Below are positions 11,101-22,400 of a stretch of DNA of 64,000 bases, piece by piece. The notes beneath the pieces are model-generated. The model searched no databases, had not been told where the DNA came from, and was given only the letters and a program-made list of their open reading frames with translations. The position numbers and the translations under genes were made by a program. The stretch comes from Diploscapter coronatus (lineage: Eukaryota; Nematoda; Chromadorea; Rhabditida; Rhabditidae). Positions within the stretch are counted from its first letter, which is position 1. The number at the start of each line of letters is the position of its first letter. Location of the stretch: NCBI GenBank assembly GCA_964036155.1, contig OZ038423.1, positions 74,601,249 through 74,665,248 on the forward strand. Reading direction: 5' to 3'.

Positions 11101-13577
11101 TTTCCAGGTAAAGTCTTCTTGACAAAAAAAAGAAATAAAAACTCTAGGAATCCCGCCGAATTGTAGTCGGTGAACTGCAGCACATTGTTTTCTCCGAATT
11201 CCTGCCCAAATTGATCGGATGGGATTTGCTCAACAAAATGGATCTCGTACCGAAGAAGGTCGGCTATTATACCGGTGAGTTGCGCGTTGTGAAAATCCTT
11301 TTCAGAATCATATACAATTGTTTCCAAATTTCAGGCTATGACGCGACCTGCGATGCTTCGATTTCTCAGCCTTTCGCAACGGCCGCGTTCCGTTTCGGCC
11401 ACACGCTCATTCGAAGAATGTTCCCAAGAATGAATGCCGACTATCGGTAGATTCAAGGAAATGTTTAGGTCTATCAATAATTTGTTGTTTTTTAGAAACA
11501 TGTCAGAACCCGTCGATTTGGCACAACACTTCGGTCACGTTGGACCTCTGTACGAACAGGAGAAAGGAGGTGTCTAATAGCGAATTTCTTTCAGAGCAAT
11601 GGCTGAATTTTATTCGTGGCTCAAAACTTGGGCTATATGAAATTTTATTAGAACTTGGTTAAACTGAAAAAGAGTTGGCAAATTCGAGCATCTCTTTCTA
11701 TAATAGGATTTACCTTTCCAGACCAAATTTTGCCCAATTTCCAGGTCTGGACGCGATGTTGATGGGACTGTTGGGCACTCCCTCGATGGCCTTCGACAGA
11801 CACATCACCACGGCAGTCAGGAATCATCTCTTCATGCGACGAGGCGAACGCACCAGTGGAATGGATTTGGTTGGTAAGCAATATCTTTCACTTAATTATT
11901 ACGCTATTACGTAAAACGGTGAATTTTCTAAACTAGTAATTCATGCATCTTTTCTTTTTCCCAAAAATTATAATTTTCAAAAACACAATCTCAATATCAA
12001 TTCCAACTTTCCGAGATTTTTCTAGACATGGGGAAAATATTTGTATTGTTCAAATCTTTTAATCTCTGAATTTCAGTCCTAAACATCTTGCGAGCCCGAG
12101 ATCATGGCGTGCAGCCCTACAATGATTTGCGAGAATTCTGCGGTCTGAAGCGAGCGAAGACTTTCTCGGATCTGAAAGTAGTGTTTTCGGCTTTTGAAGA
12201 ATTAACGAACTTTTCTTCTCGCGTTGTTTTTATTATCATTTACCAGCTATGAATTAGAAAATTCAACAAATCTTAGAAACCTATTTTCAGTCCGAAATGG
12301 ATCAGGAATCGATCGATGCGTTGGAGAGCGTGTATGAATCTGTGGATGACATCGACCTGTTCCCCGGACTGGTCAGTGAAAGGCCTAGGAAGGGAGCTCT
12401 GGTAACTTTTCTGCATGCTTCAAAAAATGAACAATCTGAACATTCCTCTATTTGAACCTACACTTTCACTACGTAATTTATCATGTTTCGACATGACGAT
12501 ATTTCCAAATGACCGAAAATTTAGCTCGGCACGACAATGTCCTGCATTTTGGCGGAACAATTTGGGCGACTCAAAAGATGTGACAGATTTTACTATGAAA
12601 ACGATAATACTGCAGCTAGATTTACACCAGGTAAAAATCTAGAAAGTTGAAGAAGAATCGGGAATTTAGCGCAACTTGCCGAAATTCGAAAAGTCTCTTT
12701 GGCGTCGATATTCTGTGCCAATAGCAAACACATCAAAACGATTCAACCCCACGTCTTCGACATTCCAGATGATCTGATGTAAGATTTAAAATAAAAAAAA
12801 CTATTCTGAATGCAAGTGATTTGTTCTATAAAGTAATACTTTTGGCATCTTTCTATTTGAAGGTATGTTGTGCTCGCTTCAGAAGAAAAAATAATCACTG
12901 CCATTCGTTCATTTCTTCTATTTTAAAAGTTTAGGAACGCTCAAGTTCCATGTGCGGATGTCCCACAAGTCGATTTATCCCATTGGAAGGAGCGAAGTTT
13001 GATTTTTCTTACTATTTCTTTGAAAATTCAAAAATTAAGAAAATTGCGATATGAACGGTCGACCGATTCACTTGGGCGAATCGACACACATGACGCCCTG
13101 CGTGACATGCACTTGCACTTCGGAAGGGGTACTGTAATCAGGAAAATATGCTCCGCTTCAAAAATATTATATCTCTAAACTATCTTCTTGTAATGCACAC
13201 ACTATTATTTTCATAGCAATTTTACAAGTGATGAGAAGAGTTGTCAGAGTGTGTGATCGCAAAATTATGATGTGTGTATGGAAAGGAGTCGTTAGATCAA
13301 AACGAAAACAATCTGCTCTATCCTTACGTTATAATTTGAGCGATGTGCGCGTTTTACAAAAATCTCAAAACTATCATTTTCAACAAAAAAATCTAAATGT
13401 TTAGGTCGTATGCAACCCGAAGAAAGTAGATAGTTGTGAAAAATTGACCCACAAATATCTGCTCTCCGATATTACAAAGGTAATTAGCATTAGTGTTTAG
13501 TTAATTGACTAATCACCGTTAATTAGGACACCTCATGCCTCATTCAGTGCTCGGACTTAATGAAAAGACGTGTATAA
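5105..13577 (+). CDS. Secreted tandem haem peroxidase: degenerate domain 1, intact domain 2, VWC-like tail
   Basis: Thirty-nine exons give 1494 residues: 5105-5249, 5439-5552, 5595-5712, 5762-5875, 6089-6272, 6372-6589, 6715-6817, 6859-6957, 7005-7121, 7268-7392, 7466-7660, 7777-7858, 7902-8000, 8223-8405, 8498-8596, 8739-8918, 8967-9033, 9207-9336, 9481-9607, 9652-9704, 9864-10023, 10216-10361, 10409-10507, 10564-10630, 10673-10775, 10820-10913, 10990-11107, 11148-11274, 11335-11446, 11496-11569, 11745-11873, 12077-12177, 12291-12401, 12525-12630, 12670-12778, 12935-12996, 13040-13128, 13405-13479, 13527-13577. The start follows TTTCAG directly and opens a signal peptide ([20 protein letters not shown]). 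Two animal-type (peroxidasin/MPO) peroxidase domains follow, at about 163-690 and 850-1400. Domain 2 keeps distal His933 in LLDHEL, Arg1074 in GDER and proximal His1178 in RFGHTLI. In domain 1 the matching residues are Ser243, Gln378 and Trp482. The end (about 1425-1490) is Cys-rich with a CVTCTC core, like the VWC module of peroxidasins. Nematode relatives act in cuticle or extracellular-matrix cross-linking; that role here is inference. Two introns start with GC (7859 and 8919). Poly(A) signal at 13684-13689. Confidence 0.92.
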
Positions 13578-13830
13578 CTCCTCTCTGCCAAGATAACTGC
13601 TACTTTCCAGGAGAAACTTCGAAACTTGTCTTTCGAACTATAATTTATTCTTTCATCATATTTATTCTCTAGTGCAATGTACAAATAAATCGAATAGAAT
13701 TTCCAGACTTCGAAATGACTAACAATAACATCTCTTGAGCCAATAATTTTTATATTTACAGACCCGCCTTTCATTCATCTAATACTTGTCGTAAGTTTGA
13801 AGGCCAGAATATTCGATGGGAAGTTTTGAT

Positions 13831-15994
13831 TTATCGACGACTTGTGCCTCCATAGCCTAAATAGGATTCATTGAAGCGACCGTTTTAGATTTTGAAAGAT
13901 TTCTATCGTATCAAATTTTCATTCTTTTCTTCAAAAATCTTCCAGAATCATGCATTTTCGAAACATTTGCTTTTTTCCAAGAATATAAAATTTCAAAATA
14001 CCGGTGCTCTCTCTCATTCCACTCGTGCTGGGTCTATCCGCGTGACTCGACGAAAATCCAGTATCATCATCGAATCGAGTATTTCTCTGCCTGAATTTTG
14101 AAAAATAACCAGAATGACTAAAAATAAAAAATACCTTGTTTCTCCTGCCGTAGCTCTCCCAGCGAAATATCCACCCAACGCACCGAGGCCCGCACCTGTC
14201 CAGAATCCTCCCAGACCCTGGCCTTGACCTGCATTTTCTCGCTGATTTCGGAAACCGGCTCCAAAGCCCATCGTCGAATCCGAATAACTGAAAAATATTC
14301 ATAAAACAGCGCAAATGATTTCTCAGATTTGATTTTGGTAGTTTAAAAGTTACTAACAACGTGTCATAGGACCTTTCAAATACGCAAACCAGAAAGAAGT
14401 TTTCGATTTGGTCCGGTCTAAACCCCCCTAATTAACTCGATAATTGCTCTGAGAATTTTCGCGATTTTTCACAAAAAGTCCCGTCACTTCTCAGCTGCCC
14501 TCTTTTTGCTCACGAAAACATCGTTTTAGCCCCGTTTCTCTTCGCGTGCCACGCTTTTACGTGTTCGTGAATTTTCGCGAGTAAAGTATAAACGTGTCCT
14601 ATATAAGCATATCGCAGAAAGTACAGAAATTATTCAACAGATTAATGAAATGTATTCGAAATACCCTACTTGGTTTTAGTTCCAAAAGTATCGTCATAAC
14701 TTGGAGGCGGGCCTCTAGGAGGGCTTGGGCCAGTATCGGGTCCAGAGCCAGGCCATCCACCACCGTATGGGCCTGCAATTTATTTTTATGATTACTCATT
14801 ATTTCTATTGGGAAAAGTATCCAAATTTGACCTCGATTTCCTCCGATGTCCCCTCCTCTATAAGGATCTCCTATGCATGTGATGTAGAGGATGTAGGCGA
14901 CAAACAGAATCACTACGACTGTAACGATGAAATTCAGCCATCCGCCATCTCTGAAATGAAAGACGGTTAGAGAAAACTGATACAGATATGCTGGTTAGAA
15001 TTGCTATTACGATTTCGGAAGCTTGAAATCTCGATTATGTTTGTCCGTCTAAATTCCGTTAGGATGTCACGATTAAATTGAATTCTACATCGATTGTTTT
15101 TGCATAATAGGAATTTCAGACAGCTCAGAATTACAATTAATTTTGGAAAAGCTGATTACTTGGATTTGGTGTCGACCCAACTTCCACCACTACCCGATCT
15201 CCCAGCTCCAGAACGATATTCGAGTTCGTATTCCAGGCCGCAGGAGCCCTTCAGAATGTACGGATCCTCAGCATAGTTGTAGCCTTCACAACTAACGGTT
15301 ATCTGAAATTTTTCAATGTAAATTTCAGAGCGTTGATAAAATTCAACTGAGTTTGGAATATCGTTTTATGGAGCATCCATTTTTATCGAAGAGAACAAAT
15401 AATCTATTTTTGTGGACATGAAATTCCCTGAAAATATGTCTGAAACAATTCTTTTTAGAAGCGAATTCTGTCATTAATAAAGCAAAATTTGACTAGCTTC
15501 TTTGCTGATAAGCTATTCTTATTGTTAGAAATTTGCCATAAATTTGTCCTAACAACAGCCGCCTACCTTTCCGAGCTCGAGATCACTAGGCATTTCGGCG
15601 GTGCATTTCCACTGGACATCGGAACCGTCGAATCCCTGATTGGTGCACTGCACGATCTTCGGCTCGAATTTTCCGCGAGCAGCGCCGCCCACGCAGCGAA
15701 TTTGCGGAACGGGGGATGACCGGCGACCTGAATATTATTATCATTTTTAATTCTTGAATACTGTATCTTTTTTTTTAAATTTCTGCTGTGATTATCAATT
15801 TCGCAAATCTACCTGTGGTCATCTGTCCTTTGTATAGCGTCAAAGCCGTCACATCTCTCAGCAGAACTTTTTCGTTGGCTGCTTCTGAAGTTAATGAGGG
15901 TAATTAAAAGACGATTAGGGCAGGTTAGTCATGAATCACCTGATATTGAGAATACCCAGAGGGCCAGTAGAATCGCTCTGACGAGGATTCCCAT
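13831..15994 (-). CDS. SARAF: SARAF, store-operated calcium entry regulator
   Basis: Nine exons on the minus strand give 306 residues: 15994-15940, 15884-15813, 15727-15567, 15302-15160, 14950-14832, 14772-14670, 14287-14135, 14090-14002, 13856-13831. SARAF is an ER membrane protein that slows STIM1-driven calcium entry once the store is filled. The order matches the family: signal peptide (MGILVRAILLALWVFS), luminal domain with KVLLRDVTALTLYKGQMTT, PQIRCVGG, CTNQGFDGSDVQWKC and VSCEGY...SCGLEYEL, one membrane segment (about 149-171), and a Pro/Gly-rich cytosolic tail with GFWTGAGLGALGGYF. The protein ends GYGGTSRR, like vertebrate SARAF. It runs convergently with the peroxidase gene; the two stops are 253 bp apart and the 3' UTRs probably overlap. 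It is divergent from HEATR1. Confidence 0.93.
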
Positions 15995-16429
15995 CTTGAA
16001 GATGTCAAATTCAGATTTTTCTTTTTTATAAATCTGAAAAGTTAAATAAAAAAGATACGAAAATGTATTAAATTGTGGCGAGCGATATATAAGATGGTGA
16101 AAACAAAAGAGCGAGAGGAAAAGAGAAAGGTTAGGTTATGCAGAGTCATAGGCTACGTCGCCTTAGCAGAGCGTAATTTCTCGCCACGCACGTTACGAAA
16201 TCTCGATAGATGATGAACGGACATATGAAATTCGAACAATTCAGAATAGTGAAAATGCTAACTTTGGAAAAACAAATAAAAAAATAAGCAAAGTGAAATT
16301 TTCATTGTCGATAGCGCGCATTTGCATTTTGCAGTGTCCGTTTCATTTGAACTTGATTTTCATTTTCGGCAATTTCCCATTTTTCTTCATTCTCCGCTTT
16401 TTCATTATCTTTCCTGATTCAGAGACTGG
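15995..16429. promoter_or_regulatory. Shared divergent promoter region, SARAF / HEATR1
   Basis: The 435 bp separate two start codons on opposite strands and hold no coding frame. A T-rich tract with ATTCAG lies 6-9 bases before the HEATR1 start, and an acceptor-like TTTTCAG lies upstream of SARAF (minus strand). No TATA box is evident, as usual for housekeeping genes. Confidence 0.5.
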
Positions 16430-19400
16430 ATGACATCGCTGGAGAAGCAGTTGGAGAGTCTGAGGACTGCCACAGCACGGCAGCTGACTGTCGAGAGGAA
16501 GCATGTCTCGATTCTGTTCGACCAGAGGGAAGCTGCCTCGCACGACAGAGAAACCATCTACAAAATCGGTAAACTTGCTGCTGCAAATATGCGTTTTTGA
16601 AGAAAAACGAAATAAATTTCTACAATAAAAAAAAATTCCAACAAAATAAGAATAGTTCGGAACATTTTCAAAAAGAGGAAATAATTCAGGCTGCACCGGT
16701 CTGGAGCATCTCCGGAAAATAGACGGTGCGGTGTTTGATGGACCCAATCGACTGTTCGACGAGTCTGCCCTCAACTTGAACAGGTCCATGCTCACCAAGG
16801 AGGAGAACGAACAGCTGGACGGGGAAATCTGCCGCTTTCTGTTCCTGGTGGCCCCCTATCTTCAGCATTTCGCTTGTCAACAGACACTCGAGTGGCTCAT
16901 CTACAGATTCCAGGTGCCTAAAAATAAGCGTTGTTTGAAACGAAACGAACATTCAGAAAAATCTTATACAAAGCAGTTCGAACCGAATGTCTATCAAATT
17001 TCTGCCTATTCAAAAAATGGCAAATCGTTAACTTCCAGATCCACGCCTACAACGCGGAATCCCTGATGCTGTCCCTGCTGCCTTTCCACGAGACGAACGT
17101 GTTCGGCCGGATTCTCTCAGTGCTCGACTTCCAATTCGACTCTTCCAAAGAGTGGTCCTTCCTCAAACCTTACGCCAGGAAACGCAGTCCCGTCCCGTTC
17201 AATGCGGTCAGTATTTTTTCCTATTTTTGAAGGAAAAATGCTTTTCAGCTGATCAAGTCGAATCCAGCCGCGGTGAAATCGCTGATAAACAAATTCTTCG
17301 ACCATATTCAATTTGGAATTGGGGTACAACTTATTTCATGATGCATTTTTTATTTGGTTCTTTCTTCTAGACAACAGACCAGTCGTTCATGGAAGTGAAG
17401 GCGAGCATTCTGTTCACGTTCTACGCCAAACTGGTGTGCGGTCTGCTGGACTCGAAGAAACTCGACGACGCGCTGCTTTCCAGAATCGTGCCGCTCATTG
17501 CTAATGGAATCAAGTAAATTCTCCACTTTTTGTAATGGTTATGGAATTTTTCCTAAGCAACTCTATTTCATTCGGAAATTCATTGGCTTTAACAAATGCA
17601 TGACAGCACTTAAAGAGAGCCCATCTTCCCCGTCGAAAAAAGTGGGATTTATTTGGGCGCTGCCCAAATACATTGGGTGGCCGGTGAATTGAGTTGGTTT
17701 CACGAGTAGGAAACTTGTATAACTTGAAAACCATTCCCTTTCTAGAAAGGAGAATAATTACTTTTGAGAGTTGCCAATTGTCGTAATCCATCATGCTTTC
17801 CAGAAGCAGTGTTCGCTCCCTGCGCCTGGCCTCGTTCATGATCGTGTGCCAACTCGTCTGCAATGCGACACTCGCTCAGCCTGTCATTTCCTCCATCCTC
17901 AAAATCCTTATCATGGCAGGAATCTTTCTTAAAGCTATTTCTTTATCAATTTTGTAAATTATTTCAGAAAACCAAATTGGAGACGATTCCTGAAACAGTC
18001 TCAATGATGGCGATCGTTTGTCAGAGGCAAAAAGTTCCGGAAATTTCCAGAAAGTTCGTCGTCTTCCTTTCTTCTGGAAAGAACTGATTTTTCAGAGCCA
18101 TTCTGAAACTGTTGCGTCGAGAAGAGTTGGATCAGATCTGGGAGCGAATCAGAGACCACAATGCCAAGACTGAGCTCAGCAAACTGCTCGATCCGCTCTG
18201 GGAGACGTTCTTCAGAATTGCTGCTGAAAATGGTTTTTTTTTTTTTAAATAAATATTCATAAAACATTTTTCTTTAGTTCTATTTTTAAATGATTTTTAG
18301 AACATTGGTGAAATGACTAATTTTCAGGAGATGATTCCGTCAAGGCAATCAACGCGATTTGCATGACCGCGGACGCCTCTGCAATTAGCTCGAAATCCGC
18401 TTCCGCGTTTTTCAAGCGATTCTTCGAGTTCTCCGAACAGGGCCAATTCTGCGAGGAGGAGAACTTCAAATCTACCATATACTCGCTGGCTGTCAGGTAG
18501 AATTTCTAATTTTTATTCTTTAGAAAAAAGTTTTTTTTCGGAATGTTAAAAATGTAAACTTGCAGATTTTCTGATGAATATATGAGTGTGGTGTCGGAGT
18601 GCAGAAAATCAAATCCGAGCTTGGTGGCCTCTGTCATCGAGAAATACGGACTCACTCAACTCACTGTGGTAAGTTTTCTTCATCAAAAATCTCCACTCGG
18701 GAATTTGACTGAAAATATTCTCCTGAAAAAGAGCAAGAAGCGGTCTTTTTTCAGAAATTAAACATTTTCCAGATGAACAGCGATTCGTGGCTGAAGAAGA
18801 AGCGCAAACGCACTCGCAGTTCGCAGTCAGAGACGAGCGTGACGAATGTCGAAGTGGCGACTCAAGTGGTTAGGCACCTGGAATGCCGATTTTGGCAAAG
18901 ATAACGAATTCAGGAGAAGTCGGCAACAGAAAAGGCACAGGAAATGGCGGAGTCATCGGAATTCGCGAAAAGAAAATCGTTCTCTGGCGATCCGATGAAG
19001 AAGTGCGTTGAGTGGATGAAAAAGGCTGATTGGGAAAATGTGAGATTTTAACAAAATAAATATCTAGTTTTGAAAGATGTTTTTAATTCAGGTTGAATGG
19101 GCATTGACCGAGATGGGCTCTCGTCGCGACTACTTCCAGAAGAAGCCGAACGACGACGTTGAAGACTTCGTCAAAATGCTCGTCCAACTCGTCGTCGAGA
19201 ATCCGTCCGATATTTCCCGAAGTCAAGCGGCAGGCGCTATTTCCAGGGTAAATTTTTAGATGCCAACCCTAATCTTTTAAGAAATGGACTCACTGGAAAA
19301 ATTCGATTTCATCAAAACCAAATTGTCTCATTTTCAGGCTCCATTGAATGAGAAATTCCTCTACTTTCTCCTGGACACTCAGGACGACGAGTCAAAACCG

Positions 19401-22400
19401 CCCAGCATCAAGAAATTACGATCCGGAAAGGCGTTTTCTGCTAAAAAGGTAAGATTTTGAAGGAAAATGCTTATTTTGTTTCCTCAACCTTCAGTCTGAG
19501 GCCGAGAAAGAGCCCGAATCTGAAAGTTTCAAATCGAAGCGAATGGAATTCGCACTCGATTGGCTACTGTTGCGGGATGAATTGCCTGCCAGCAGGAGGA
19601 TTTTCAACCAGCTCTTCGAAATCATGAACAGGTCATTTTTAGATTTTCGAAAAGAAGGTATGCATTCATTTAGAAATTATCGAGAATTTAAAAAAAGACG
19701 TTCTTAAACCGTATTTTCCAGGAGTTTTAAAAGTGGTGATATTTCAGAATTTCGGAATCGGCTCAAGTCAACACCCACCTTCAACAGGGTATCGTGCAAG
19801 TACTCATCAAGATGATTCGAAATTCGGGTAAAACGAGAATCTTTATTGTTTGCAAAGAGAATTGAATTTGAGGATCGTACAAAGTGACAGAAGGCGATCT
19901 GCAGCTGGATGGAATCGTGGAGGCGATGCGGTCGACGCACAACCACCTACTGTTGAGGAACTGCCTCCAACTCCTCACTGCCGCTGTCAAAGTCGCTCCG
20001 GTTTGTTTTTCTTCGTATGTTTCAAGAAGACGTTCAAAGCGGTGAAATCGAGCAATATTAATAAGGAGTCGAGGAGGCGCGCGACCGAGGCTCCAATACA
20101 AACTAGTATAAATCCAATTTCAAAACAATCACAAATACAAGCAACGAAAGCAAGCAATAAATAACAGCCATTCCCTCACTTATCATCTTTGATAATGACA
20201 TTCATCTGCCAAACTTGGCTTTTTATGCATTTTCAATTCAAAACTAATTTGTTAAGTTCGTACGAAAATAATCAGTTTATACCAAATTAGTCGACTATCA
20301 TTGCGAAATGGATCCAATTTTTACGTTGCATATCTCCATCAAATTATCTATATGATACTGAAAACCACATCCCGATCCGATATCACATCGCCAGATCTCA
20401 GAATACACAAGCAAAAAATAACAAAAATACTAGTTGTTTAGATTAGATTTAGATATTATAATACTTTTTAAGGAAATGCTAAAAATGATTATATTCCTTC
20501 AGGCCTCAGTGACGAGCCATGTGATGTCGGTGTTTACATTCATGGGGTCGGGTTTGCTGAAGAGAGACAACGAACTCACTCTTTCCATCATCGAGCAGAC
20601 CGTTTCTGCTCTTTTCGAAGCACTTCAATCTGGACCGAAGGTAAATTTATGATTTTGGATTTAAAATTTGATCTATTAGCTAATAATTTTATTTTTCAAC
20701 TTTTTTATTTATAAGTGGTTAATTTTAAGGCTTACGGGTTGTCGGAAGTGTTTCTATATGAAATTTGAAATGCATATTTTCTGAATCATATCCAAAGAGT
20801 TAACAAGAACATTGACAATTTGCAGGACTCGCTCCGAGCTCGTCTGATTTGCGTGTGCCGGATCTTCGCGAAGTCGGCCTTCGACATCCCGCCGCATCGT
20901 CGTCCTCGAATCGGCGCCTCCATCGCACAGACCGTCCCTCTCGAGCACATTCCAACGCTCATCGAGGTTTTCCTGGAATGGTGGGATTTTACAACTTTAT
21001 TCTTCTCTCTTTGATTAATCTTTATAAATTCCTATTCCTATTCCCCGCTTCTACAAGGAACAGAAAGTCTCGCTCACTTTTAGTTTTGTTCGAGTTTCCA
21101 AAAATGTTACTATTCGTTGTGCACCTGAACCTCAAAGAATAAGTCAAGTTTATTTTTCAAAGAAAGGCGAACATATTCAGTTTCTGCGCCCAGTGGCAGA
21201 AGACTTGTTCCGCGCCAGAAATCGGTGCGAGGAGAACGGGGCCGATAGCCCTGGACAACGTGCAGGATGCCTACGAGGACATTTGCATGGCGATGACCGC
21301 CTCCTTCCCTGCCACAACCCAATTGGCCACCTGCTTGGAGCTCATTCAATTTGCCGTCCAACTCGGAACTGATTCGAATGATGCAAAGAGGGTGCCTCAG
21401 AGTGTCACCGACATTTTTGACAAGTAAATGTTTTTCTGTGTATTTTTAAAACTATTTCTTTCAGGTCAAAATATTCTCTCCCGAAATTGCGTCATTTCCG
21501 TTTCGTTCTTATTGGAATTGCAGCGAAAGTTCTTCAGTCGAAACAGCTCTACGACAAGGTAATCTCCTTGCAAAAAAAAAGCTTCTTGAAAATGAAGACG
21601 ATCGTTCCTGTATTTTTGAAAATAATGAGAACATTTCCTGAAGCAAAAGGAATGGCTTCATAACTTTCAGCTCTCTTCTGTGGACGACGATGAATTGCTG
21701 GCAGAAATCGAGCCCATCGGGCTGAATCTGGTGAGGGCCTGCGTAGATTTGGACGAGATGATCGAGCGAGGCAACGTGGCTGTCAGCCAGGAGGACGCAG
21801 CCACGAAGAGATATTGGGTCGCCATGAGTGTCAAGGCTGAAACGCTTGCTGAGAGGGTAAGTTTGCTGATGATTCAGCTATTGTCAAGATCTGATGAAGA
21901 GGAGTTTCAAACCCTGCAAAGAGAAATGCGCATCTTCAAACCTTTCAAGGAAGAATATTCTCCTTTTTCTTTATGAAATGTGGCTCATATCTGCATTTTC
22001 TAATCATTAGACGCAGAAGAAGTAGAATGCCGTTCGCTAGCCCTTCAATAAAACGAATTACTTTCTTCAGATCCGCCATCTTCTGCCAGGAGGCGTCGCT
22101 GCGAGACTCGTTGCCAGAATTTTGAAGCAAGACGATGTCAATTTGAAGATGAGAGAAAAGGTTAGTTTTTGGCGAATTTACACCTGACTGGTAACATATA
22201 TCGACTTTAGCGTGATAGAAACTTATTGAAAATATGAACTTTCTTTAGGCTCTCCAGCTGGCGAATGTGAAACTGATGCAGGACGGATATCTGTACAAGA
22301 ACATTTCTGTGAACGAGAAGGAACTCATCGAGTTGGCCACTGTCCTCAACCAGTGGATCAAACCATCCAGGGGCGACAAGGACAAGGCCAGATTTTGCAA

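Noticed and set aside
19850..20164. 104-codon plus-strand frame in HEATR1
   Set aside because: It overlaps a real exon in another frame and runs into a 502-bp intron; the conserved frame ends at the donor at 20001.
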